From Planctomycetales bacterium (lineage in GTDB: Bacteria > Planctomycetota > Phycisphaerae > SM23-33): DNA of 64,000 bases. A program made the position numbers and the translations under genes. This document shows positions 21,724-29,258 of this stretch, in pieces (the first letter of the stretch is position 1; each line of letters begins with the position of its first letter). Below the pieces are notes generated by a model, which saw only the letters and a program-made list of their open reading frames with translations, made no database searches and was not told the DNA's origin. The stretch lies in NCBI GenBank assembly GCA_030612725.1, contig JAUWNJ010000014.1, positions 1-64,000 on the forward strand, given 5' to 3'.

Positions 21724-21803
21724 GGGGCTGGCGTGTCCGTGCGATAAGCCGCGTCGGGTACGAGTTCCCAAGGGACCGTGAAAATCCCGACCACGCCAGC
21801 CCC
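21724..21803 (+). ncRNA. Candidate structured RNA (stem-junction) upstream of tRNA-fMet
   Basis: 12-bp perfect P1 GGGGCTGGCGTG/CACGCCAGCCCC, inner P2 GTCGGG/CCCGAC, and inner hairpin GTTCCC-AA-GGGAC flanked by ACG/CGT. Confidence 0.5.
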
Positions 21804-21809
21804 AATTAT

Positions 21810-21882
21810 CGCGGGGTAGAGCAGTGGTATGCTCGCCGGGCTCATTACCCGGAGGTCGCAGGTTCGAACCCTGCCCCCGCTA
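21810..21882 (+). tRNA. Initiator-like tRNA-Met(CAT)
   Basis: CGCGGGG...GAGC..GCTC..CCGGG-CTCATTA-CCCGG..GCAGG-TTCGAAC-CCTGC..CCCCGCTA: C1xT72 mismatch and three G:C pairs in the anticodon stem are initiator hallmarks. Confidence 0.85.
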
Positions 21883-21974
21883 ATGGAACGAAGCCGGGCG
21901 GAACCGGCGGGATGAGGCTTGTAGCCTCCGCCCCGATAGTCGCCGACTGGGAAAACGGCTCCGCCTGGCTTCGA

Positions 21975-22033
21975 CAAACCCCCAGCACTGCTGGGGGATA
22001 ATAAACAACATCCCCCGACAATGCCGGGGGCTT
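21975..22033. repeat. Double-hairpin REP-like element, copy 2
   Basis: 'aaacccccagcactgctgggggataataaacaacatcccccgacaatgccgggggctta'. Confidence 0.85.
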
Positions 22034-22050
22034 ATATGGAGCGAAGCGAC

Positions 22051-22932
22051 ATGACCGAAACAACGCAAACTACCGACGCCGAAACCGATCACGTTCTCGC
22101 CGAACGATTAAAAATCATCCGACTCAAACAGGCGGGGATCGACGAGGCGTCAAAGATCGTCTATGACCTGAAGGAACGGCTCAAAGAGGCCAAGGATGTG
22201 CGGGAGGGCCGGGTTCTGGACCTGGGCGACTTCATCCGCGACGGCTCGCTGCCGCTGTTTCCCGACCCGGAAAATCCGAAATCCCCACGGGACCAAGGGT
22301 CCGAAATCCGAAATCCGAAATCGGACGAATCCTGGCGGACGATCCACCTGAGCGAATTGACCGATCCGATAATCAAGCCGGCGGTACTGGCGAAACTCGC
22401 CAACGCCGGCATCGAGACTATCGGCGAGATGGCCGACAAGACGGCCTCCGACAAATTCGACCTGACCGACGTTCAGGGTATCGGCGACAAGGCCGCCGAG
22501 GACATCCACGCCGCGCTGGAGGCCTTCTGGGCGCGATGGAAAGACCAACAGGCCCAACGGGCCTACAAGGCGAACATTCGGGACATCCCGGCGTCGGCGA
22601 TCAAACTGCCAAAGGGGAAAACCCTCTTCGATTACTACTGCGCGCCGGAACTGGCCGCCGCCACCGTCGAAAATCCCGCCGAGGTCAGAGCCTTCGAGTA
22701 CGGCAACGTATTTTACACCATAACCGCCAGCGACGGCACCGATAAAAGCGCCAAGACCGCCGAGGCGTACCAACTGGTGCCTGAGGGGGATTACCCAGGC
22801 CTGCCGGCGGACTTCCCGTACCGAAAATGGGAAGGGATGGTCGTTATTGTCAACGACGAACGGCGCGTAATGACCGGCGAGGTGCGGATTGTATTGGAAG
22901 ACAGGGACCAGGGACTTGGGACTAGGGAATAG
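22051..22932 (+). CDS. Phage protein with helix-hairpin-helix-type domain
   Basis: 'LANAGIETIGEMADKTASDKFDLTDVQGIGDKAAEDIHAALEAFWARW' HhH-like; contains in-frame STRR insertions. Confidence 0.6.
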   Translation: MTETTQTTDAETDHVLAERLKIIRLKQAGIDEASKIVYDLKERLKEAKDVREGRVLDLGDFIRDGSLPLFPDPENPKSPRDQGSEIRNPKSDESWRTIHLSELTDPIIKPAVLAKLANAGIETIGEMADKTASDKFDLTDVQGIGDKAAEDIHAALEAFWARWKDQQAQRAYKANIRDIPASAIKLPKGKTLFDYYCAPELAAATVENPAEVRAFEYGNVFYTITASDGTDKSAKTAEAYQLVPEGDYPGLPADFPYRKWEGMVVIVNDERRVMTGEVRIVLEDRDQGLGTRE

Positions 22933-22960
22933 GCAAAAGAAAAAGCCAAGTCCCCGAAGC
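22902..22960. repeat. STRR hairpin element (TAGGGAC..GGCAAAAGAAAAAGCC..GTCCC)
   Basis: 'cagggaccagggacttgggactagggaataggcaaaagaaaaagccaagtcccc'. Confidence 0.8.
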
Positions 22961-22981
22961 GACTGAAAGGAACGCAGCGAC

Positions 22982-23227
22982 ATGATCGCATATCGGGACA
23001 AGATCGACATCGGCGATCTCGCAATCCAGATCAGCCTCGTCGATGAAAACGACGGCGTCCATATTGAGGTCTGGCCGGAATTCGACGCCGAAGATCGGCT
23101 CCCGCCAGGAATGAAAGACACGATCACCGCCTGGTGCGCGACGGAACAGGCACAGAACTGGGCGATGAAACAAGACCCGGCTTCGTCAGAGGACTACGCC
23201 GTGGCAAGCCCCGACGCAAGGGAATGA
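22982..23227 (+). CDS. Hypothetical protein (81 aa)
   Basis: ATG 22982 with upstream 'gaaagg'. Confidence 0.5.
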   Translation: MIAYRDKIDIGDLAIQISLVDENDGVHIEVWPEFDAEDRLPPGMKDTITAWCATEQAQNWAMKQDPASSEDYAVASPDARE

Positions 23228-23478
23228 TTCACCGCAGAGATCGCAGAGAACGCAGAGGCGAAAGGATAGAAAATGACGGCTGGAAAACGACTTTACAAAA
23301 AATGCCTGGCGGCTAACCGACTTGGACGATTGATTCACTGCAAATCGAAACCGACCAGCAAAAAAGGGCGATTGAGGCGTTTGCGACAACAAGAACGCGC
23401 ATTAACCCCAGCCCCCACGCTTTGCGTGCTTAGCGCATACCTCGCGGGCAAGGACGGCAAATCGGCGTGGGGGACGAC

Positions 23479-24423
23479 ATGAACAAGGACAGAATCGACA
23501 AAGGAATGTGGTGGGACAGGGCATGGTCGCTCATCGAGGGTTGCACGCCGGTCTCTGCGGGGTGTGAACATTGCTGGTCGGCTGCGGCTACCAATATGCG
23601 GGCAAAGCAGACGAACCCGAAAATCCGTGCTCGATATGAAGGCCTCACGAATGATGACGGCTGCTTCAACGGTAAAATCAGACTGATGCACGAATCGCTT
23701 GAATTGCCCCTGCATGTCAAGAAACCGACCACGTGGGCGATATGGAACGACTTGTTTCACGAGAATGTGCCGTTTGAGTTCATCGATAAGGTTTTCGCTA
23801 TCGCTGCCATGTGTCCACAGCACACCTTCCAGATTCTCACGAAAAGGCCGGAACGGATGCTGGAGTATCTAACAACGCGGCCAAACCCAAGAGAGGTCGT
23901 AGACAGGCGCGACGCGATTGTAATCACAATGAACAGCCACTATGAGTTGTCGCATCAAAGGTATTGGGTGATAGATACTTGGCCCCTACCCAACGTCTGG
24001 CTCGGTGTTACAGCCGAAAACCAGGCCACAGCCGACGAACGAATCCCGCTACTGCTCCAATGCCCCGCCGCCGTGAGATTCGTGAGCATCGAGCCGATGC
24101 TTGGGCCGGTGGACCTATTTGACTTTGTACACAACGAACCGGCAGACAGTGATTCACCCCCTCCGCTCGATTGGGTAATCGTCGGCGGCGAGACCGGCCC
24201 CGGCGCGAGGCCGATGGACCCTGCTTGGGTACGGGAAATTCGCAACTTATGCCGGGAAAAATGTATAAACGTGCCGTTCTTCTTCAAGCATTGGGGCGAA
24301 TGGGTTTTCAATGATGACTCGTGCGTATTTTCTTTCAGTCGGCTTGGCAAGAAAGTAGCCGGGCGGCTGCTTGACGGGCGCGAATGGAGCGAGATGCCTA
24401 TACAGACAGGGACTGGGGATTAG
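23479..24423 (+). CDS. DUF5131 / phage Gp37-Gp68 family protein
   Basis: 'WNPITGC'-type region 'SLIEGCTPVSAGCEHCWSAA', 'FQILTKRPERM', 'LPNVWLGVTAENQATADERIPLLL', 'RFVSIEPMLGPVDL', 'WVIVGGETGPGARPM', 'FFFKHWGEW'. Confidence 0.88.
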   Translation: MNKDRIDKGMWWDRAWSLIEGCTPVSAGCEHCWSAAATNMRAKQTNPKIRARYEGLTNDDGCFNGKIRLMHESLELPLHVKKPTTWAIWNDLFHENVPFEFIDKVFAIAAMCPQHTFQILTKRPERMLEYLTTRPNPREVVDRRDAIVITMNSHYELSHQRYWVIDTWPLPNVWLGVTAENQATADERIPLLLQCPAAVRFVSIEPMLGPVDLFDFVHNEPADSDSPPPLDWVIVGGETGPGARPMDPAWVREIRNLCREKCINVPFFFKHWGEWVFNDDSCVFSFSRLGKKVAGRLLDGREWSEMPIQTGTGD

Positions 24424-24485
24424 GGACTTGGGAATAGGCAAAAGAAAAAGCCAAATCCCTAGAACCTAGTCCCTAGTCCCTGAAG
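24407..24485. repeat. STRR hairpin element, second full copy
   Basis: 'gggactggggattagggacttgggaataggcaaaagaaaaagccaaatccctagaacctagtccctagtccctgaagcg'. Confidence 0.85.
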
Positions 24486-24494
24486 CGAAGCGAT

Positions 24495-24713
24495 ATGAAC
24501 CCCGGCAAATCGACAAAACTGGCTAGGATTCAGGTCTCGACCGTAAGCGAGACACCGGAAGAACGGGCGGCCAAGGCCGTGAGAATGGTCTCCTACGCAC
24601 GCGACATCAACAACGGCCGACGCATACGATTCTGGCCGAGAGAGACGAACAAATTACCGCCCACGGCCTTTCGCTCGACCTTGAGGCTCTCGACAGGTGG
24701 GTTTGGAGATTGA
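24495..24713 (+). CDS. Hypothetical protein (72 aa)
   Basis: Intact ORF in the gene string; weak support. Confidence 0.4.
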   Translation: MNPGKSTKLARIQVSTVSETPEERAAKAVRMVSYARDINNGRRIRFWPRETNKLPPTAFRSTLRLSTGGFGD

Positions 24714-24723
24714 ATAGCCACGG

Positions 24724-25641
24724 ATGGCAACGAATACAGACAAACCGATCATCAAAGCGATAGCGCCCTGGTTCGGCGGCAAGCGAAACCTTGCGCCTCG
24801 CATCGTCGCCGAACTCGGCGAGCACCGCTCCTATTGGGAGCCGTTCTGCGGATCGATGGCCGTCCTGCTGGCTAAACCCAAATCGACCTTCGAGACGGCC
24901 AACGACCTGAACGGCAGCCTGATAAACCTCGCCCGCGTGATTCAGGATTCGCACCTCGGCCCGGAACTGTACAGACGTCTGCGACGGACGCTATGTCACG
25001 AAAACCTGTTCCGCCAGGCGGCCGAACAAGTCAAGCGAGGCGAATACGAACCGGACGGGACGATGCCGGACCACCTCCTGTGGGCCTACAACTATTTCGT
25101 CGCGGCGTGGCTCGGCAGAAACGGCGTTACAGGGACGCAATCCTACAATCAGGGTTACTGCGTGCGGTATTCGTCGAAGGGCGGCCACGCGGCCAAGCGG
25201 TGGGCCTCAGCGGTCGATTCTATTCCCGCGTGGCGGCGACGTATGCGCGAGGTAACGATCCTTTGCAAGGACGGCCTGGAACTCATCGGCAAAATCGCCG
25301 ACGAAGCCGGCACGGCGATCTACGTCGATCCGCCGTACCTGACCAAGGGCGCGAAGTACGTCCACGATTTCAAGGACCACGACCATATCGCACTGGCCGG
25401 ACTGCTGGGGCGATTCACGAATGCCCGCGTGGTCGTCAGTTACTACGACGATCCCCGCCTCGATGAACTTTACCCGGCGGACCGCTGGACGAAGGTCAAG
25501 TGCTACCGCCACAAGGCGCTGAGCAACCAGAGCAAACGCGACAAAACGGGGGCTGACGTAGCACCCGAAGTCCTTCTGATCAACGGGCCGAGTTACACAG
25601 ACAAGAAACCAGAACCCGGATTATTCACAGGAAAGAAATAA
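24724..25641 (+). CDS. dam: D12-class DNA adenine N6-methyltransferase
   Basis: 'APWFGGKRNLAPRIVAELGEHRSYWEPFCGSMAVLLAKP', 'AIYVDPPYLTKGAKYVHDF'. Confidence 0.88.
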   Translation: MATNTDKPIIKAIAPWFGGKRNLAPRIVAELGEHRSYWEPFCGSMAVLLAKPKSTFETANDLNGSLINLARVIQDSHLGPELYRRLRRTLCHENLFRQAAEQVKRGEYEPDGTMPDHLLWAYNYFVAAWLGRNGVTGTQSYNQGYCVRYSSKGGHAAKRWASAVDSIPAWRRRMREVTILCKDGLELIGKIADEAGTAIYVDPPYLTKGAKYVHDFKDHDHIALAGLLGRFTNARVVVSYYDDPRLDELYPADRWTKVKCYRHKALSNQSKRDKTGADVAPEVLLINGPSYTDKKPEPGLFTGKK

Positions 25642-26781
25642 ATGTGGCTTTATGTACCTTGTCAATCTGCACCGGCGAAGCCGGACTCGAACTCGGAATC
25701 GAACTGTCCGGCGTCGAAATTGAGCCGGTCTGTTACGTGGAGAGGGAAATCTACGCCGTCGCAAATCTTGCGAGGCTTATCAAGGAAGGAGTCCTGGCGG
25801 ACGCTCCTGCCTGGTCTGACGTGCGAACAATCTGCGATGCAGAGTTCCGCGCTTTCATGGCCGGGCGGCAAATCGACCTTATCTGCGGAGGATACCCCTG
25901 CCAGCCGTTCAGCAGTGCGGGTAAGCGACGCGGTACGGACGATCCTCGACACCTTTGGCCTGCAATCGCTGACGCGATTGGCCTCTACCAGCCCGCACTC
26001 TGTTTTTTCGAGAACGTGCCGGGCCATCTCACCCTTGGGTTTGAAACCGTCCTCGATGATTTACGGCGAATGGGTTACGAAGTTGCGGCTGGACTCTTTA
26101 GCGCGTCGGAAGTCGGCGCAAGCCACAAGCGAGAGCGGCTGTTCATCCTGGCCCACAGCAAAGAATGCACGCGGAACATACACGCGGGACAACGGCGACC
26201 CCGACAAGCAGAGGCCGACGCTGCGGGGGCTGGCGGAAAAGAATTGGCACACGCCGACAACGCCGGACAGAGGGCCGGAGACAGCCGAATCGAAAGCGAC
26301 CCGAACGAACGGCGGGATAGACTTACAGACGCAGGCGAAGTTGTGGCCGACGCCAGCAGCGGAGGAAGCGAAAAAATCCGATGTCAACATCAGGGGGAAC
26401 CCGACCCTGAAAGGATCGGCAACTCAATGGCCGACGCCGGCGGGACGGGACCACAAGGGGGCGAACGCCGAGAAGCACCTGGCGGTCGGGACGGGACGGA
26501 AGCACCTCGATCAACTGCCGAACTTCGTATCCCATTGTTTCCGCCGGGACCAGACGACCGGACCGGATGGAGCGAAATCGCCGGAGGCAGCCCCCACCTT
26601 GCCCCGGCGACTGAATCCGACCTTCGTATCGTGGTTGATGGGCTTTCCTTTGGGGTGGGCGAACATCGCAATCACCGGCTCCGGCTTCATGGCAACGCAG
26701 TTGTCCCGCTTCAGGCGGCGTATGCGTTCACGACTCTTATGGCTTGTCTGCACGACACAGAAAGGCGGGCTGATTGAATGA
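25642..26781 (+). CDS. Overlapping alternate-frame ORF, WPTP-repeat protein candidate
   Basis: 379 codons without a stop in a second frame; recurrent 'SSWPTAKNARG', 'KLWPTPAAEEAKKSD', 'TQWPTPAGRDHKGAN', then 'LNPTFVSWLMGFPLGWANI'. Confidence 0.4.
   Translation: MWLYVPCQSAPAKPDSNSESNCPASKLSRSVTWRGKSTPSQILRGLSRKESWRTLLPGLTCEQSAMQSSALSWPGGKSTLSAEDTPASRSAVRVSDAVRTILDTFGLQSLTRLASTSPHSVFSRTCRAISPLGLKPSSMIYGEWVTKLRLDSLARRKSAQATSESGCSSWPTAKNARGTYTRDNGDPDKQRPTLRGLAEKNWHTPTTPDRGPETAESKATRTNGGIDLQTQAKLWPTPAAEEAKKSDVNIRGNPTLKGSATQWPTPAGRDHKGANAEKHLAVGTGRKHLDQLPNFVSHCFRRDQTTGPDGAKSPEAAPTLPRRLNPTFVSWLMGFPLGWANIAITGSGFMATQLSRFRRRMRSRLLWLVCTTQKGGLIE
25644..26777 (+). CDS. DNA (cytosine-5) methyltransferase
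   Basis: 'LSICTGEAGLELG', 'DLICGGYPCQPFSSAGKRRGTDDPRHLWP', 'CFFENVPGH', 'ASHKRERLFILA', 'RLRLHGNAVVPLQAAYAF'. Confidence 0.9.
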   Translation: MALCTLSICTGEAGLELGIELSGVEIEPVCYVEREIYAVANLARLIKEGVLADAPAWSDVRTICDAEFRAFMAGRQIDLICGGYPCQPFSSAGKRRGTDDPRHLWPAIADAIGLYQPALCFFENVPGHLTLGFETVLDDLRRMGYEVAAGLFSASEVGASHKRERLFILAHSKECTRNIHAGQRRPRQAEADAAGAGGKELAHADNAGQRAGDSRIESDPNERRDRLTDAGEVVADASSGGSEKIRCQHQGEPDPERIGNSMADAGGTGPQGGERREAPGGRDGTEAPRSTAELRIPLFPPGPDDRTGWSEIAGGSPHLAPATESDLRIVVDGLSFGVGEHRNHRLRLHGNAVVPLQAAYAFTTLMACLHDTERRAD

Positions 26782-26978
26782 GCAATGAATATATAGGCAC
26801 ACGGCGGATTTGTTATGACGGCGGGATGCAATTCGTCCCGGTCTGCTCAACCTGCGGGCGATTCGTCAAAGCCGACGAGTCTGTCAGTTTTGACCCGAAA
26901 GGCCAACCCAATCTCCCTAACGCGACATGCAGCAAATGCGGCCGAACCATGATGATCTTTGAAGGATATTTTGAATGA
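26778..26978 (+). CDS. Zinc-ribbon protein (66 aa)
   Basis: 'VPVCSTCGRFVKADES...NATCSKCGRTM'. Confidence 0.6.
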   Translation: MSNEYIGTRRICYDGGMQFVPVCSTCGRFVKADESVSFDPKGQPNLPNATCSKCGRTMMIFEGYFE

Positions 26979-27397
26979 CTGACTACGGACTACTGGCTAC
27001 CGACTACCAACTCGCCGAGGCAATCGGCTGGACCGTAACGGTGATCGCCGTAACCGGCGTGATCCTCAACAACCACCGCCTACGGGCGTGCTTCGTCCTG
27101 TGGCTGGTTTCAAACTCGCTGTCGGCGGGCCTGCACATTCACGCCGGGATGACGGCGCTGGCCGTGCGCGACGCGATTTTCTTCATACTGGCGATCCACG
27201 GACTGATCTGCTGGAGCAAAAAGAAGTCCACAGATTACACGGATTATAAAAAATTCACAGAAGGGAAGCCCATAAGCCGTTGCCTAAAACCGGACCCGCT
27301 GCACACAACGCTCGCCGAGGGGAAGGTCAGACGCGGCGGCATAAAACCGCCCCCGACACACCCAAAGCCCAAGATACGACCGAAGCCACAAAAATAG
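26975..27397 (+). CDS. Small multi-TM membrane protein
   Basis: Hydrophobic 'IGWTVTVIAVTGVILNN..ACFVLWLVSNSLSAGLHI..AIFFILAIHGLICW'; both termini in repeat sequence. Confidence 0.6.
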   Translation: MTDYGLLATDYQLAEAIGWTVTVIAVTGVILNNHRLRACFVLWLVSNSLSAGLHIHAGMTALAVRDAIFFILAIHGLICWSKKKSTDYTDYKKFTEGKPISRCLKPDPLHTTLAEGKVRRGGIKPPPTHPKPKIRPKPQK

Positions 27398-27425
27398 GGA
27401 CTGGTAAAAACGCAGGGACGCGAAA

Positions 27426-28478
27426 ATGATGAACAGAAATGAACTATTTGAGCCGGGACGATATTCGTCGCTACCCGATGTAATCCTCCGCGACCCGTCG
27501 CTGTCGGCGTCGGCCAAACTCGTATGGATGGCGCTCGCCGGACACCTCGGACCGAGCGGTACGGAAGTATGGCCGTCAATGACCCGCCTGTCCCGAATGA
27601 CGGGACTGGGGAAAAATACCGTCCTGCGAGCCGTCGCCGCCCTGGAAGATGCGAACCTCATCGTCGTAAAGCGACAGCCGAGCGGCAAGGCAAACCTCTA
27701 CCGGATATTACAACCCCAGGTAGGCTTGTTCGACGAAAAATCCGCCGCGAACCAGTCGGAAAAACTCACCGGCCGGGAAAACCCACCGGTCGAAAAACCC
27801 GACCCAAAGCAGTCCCAAAATGGGACCGGTGCCGAAATGGGACCGGTCCCAAAATGCGACCCGACCAGTCCCAAAATGGGACCGGAAGCGGTCCCAAAAT
27901 GGGACTCTAAGTACTGTAGTAGTACTGAAAGAAGTACACCCCCTACCCCCAAGGGGGAAAAAGAGAAAAGTGAGGGTAACGGATTTTCTCCGAAGCCAAA
28001 AACGAAAAAGCAGATCGTCCAGCAATGCGAAACGGCCCATCAAAAAGCCTTCGGAAAACCGCTGCCGGCGAAATGGAAACGGGACATCCGGCTCGAATAC
28101 GACGACGGCGACTTCGCCGCGCTGGAGCGAATCGACGAGGCGGTCATGGCCGAAGCCGAAAAGTACCGCGCCGCGAAGCGATGGAGTTGCCTCGGACACG
28201 GGACGGTGATGCAATACCTCGCCCACCTCGACCGCAAGGCGACAGCCAAGCATAAAAAATCAGCCGATACCCAGGCCCAGGCCGCCGAGCAGGCCGAAAA
28301 AGACGAACTCGAACAATGCCGCTTGGAACATTTCCGAGGGTTGGGCCAAGCCCAACAAGAGCAACATGTCGCCGAAGTCCGTCGCCGGTTTCCGCACATG
28401 AAAGACCTCGACATGATCGGACGCCAAGCCGCCAACGCGGCCTGGCTGGAATATGAACGGACCCCCGTAGAGGTTTAG
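27426..28478 (+). CDS. Replication initiator-like HTH protein
   Basis: 'DVILRDPSLSASAKLVWMALAGHLGPSGTEVWPSMTRLSRMTGLGKNTVLRAVAALEDANLIVVKR' winged-HTH typical of phage replication initiators. Confidence 0.65.
   Translation: MMNRNELFEPGRYSSLPDVILRDPSLSASAKLVWMALAGHLGPSGTEVWPSMTRLSRMTGLGKNTVLRAVAALEDANLIVVKRQPSGKANLYRILQPQVGLFDEKSAANQSEKLTGRENPPVEKPDPKQSQNGTGAEMGPVPKCDPTSPKMGPEAVPKWDSKYCSSTERSTPPTPKGEKEKSEGNGFSPKPKTKKQIVQQCETAHQKAFGKPLPAKWKRDIRLEYDDGDFAALERIDEAVMAEAEKYRAAKRWSCLGHGTVMQYLAHLDRKATAKHKKSADTQAQAAEQAEKDELEQCRLEHFRGLGQAQQEQHVAEVRRRFPHMKDLDMIGRQAANAAWLEYERTPVEV
27812..27905. repeat. Iteron cluster (GTCCCAAAATGGGAC palindromes)
   Basis: Copies at 27812-27826, 27846-27860 (1 mismatch), 27868-27882, 27891-27905 plus a half copy near 27831-27843. 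Confidence 0.8.
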
Positions 28479-28524
28479 GGATTTTTTAACCACAGAGATC
28501 ATAGAGAACGCAGAGGTAGAAAAA

Positions 28525-29256
28525 ATGAAAGAGCACCCAATACTTTTCAAAGGCGAGATGGTCCGGGCGATTCTGGACACACGAAAAACGCAGACGCGGC
28601 GGGTAATAAAGCCGCAACCCAAGGTGGTTCATGCCATTTACTCCGATGCGAGCATTGAAACAAATTGTATTTTCAGGAGAGGCGACCAAAGAATCCACTG
28701 CCCCTACGGTCAAGTCGGCGACCGTCTTTGGGTACGGGAAACGTGGCGGGTTGGCGCATGGGACGAAAACGGTGGCCGCATCTGCGTAGATTATAAAGCG
28801 GATAATTATGCCCGCCAAGAATGGCTCACTGTCCCCGATAACGAGATGTTTCAACGGCTTTGGATTCAAACTTCCGAAGATGCGGAAAAGGCGGGCGTGA
28901 AATACGATAGCGACGGCAAATATCATTGGAAGCCCGACGACAGCCCCGCTCGCTGGCGTTCCCCTATCCACATGCCTCGTTGGGCTTGCCGCCTCACTCT
29001 GAAGGTTACGTCTGTCCGCGTGGAGCGACTACAGGATATATCGGAGGCCGATGCCAGGGCGGAAGGTGTACAGGCGGGCTGCGGCAACACCGTAGAAGAT
29101 TGCGCAAGGGATAACTGCCGTTGTGATGTCGAATGTCCCGTAAAACTTACTTACAGGGAGGGGTTACACGAATTGTTGGATTCCATTAATGCCAAGCGGG
29201 GCTTTTCGTGGGACTCGAATCCGTGGGTGTGGGCGATCACTTTCATCGTAAATTGA
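28525..29256 (+). CDS. ASCH/PUA-like phage protein
   Basis: 'HPILFKGEMVRAILDTRKTQTRRVIKPQP', 'GDRLWVRETWRV', 'LQDISEADARAEGV', 'WDSNPWVWAITF'. Confidence 0.8.
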   Translation: MKEHPILFKGEMVRAILDTRKTQTRRVIKPQPKVVHAIYSDASIETNCIFRRGDQRIHCPYGQVGDRLWVRETWRVGAWDENGGRICVDYKADNYARQEWLTVPDNEMFQRLWIQTSEDAEKAGVKYDSDGKYHWKPDDSPARWRSPIHMPRWACRLTLKVTSVRVERLQDISEADARAEGVQAGCGNTVEDCARDNCRCDVECPVKLTYREGLHELLDSINAKRGFSWDSNPWVWAITFIVN

Positions 29257-29258
29257 AG

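Noticed and set aside
20015-22033. Possible CRISPR array from the repeated CCCCCAGCACTGCTGGGGG units
   Set aside because: Copies are kilobases apart, lie between genes, lack regular spacers, and no cas genes are present.
25642-26781. Treating the alternate-frame ORF simply as a confirmed gene
   Set aside because: High-GC methyltransferase DNA can keep a second frame open by chance; kept as a finding with modest confidence instead.
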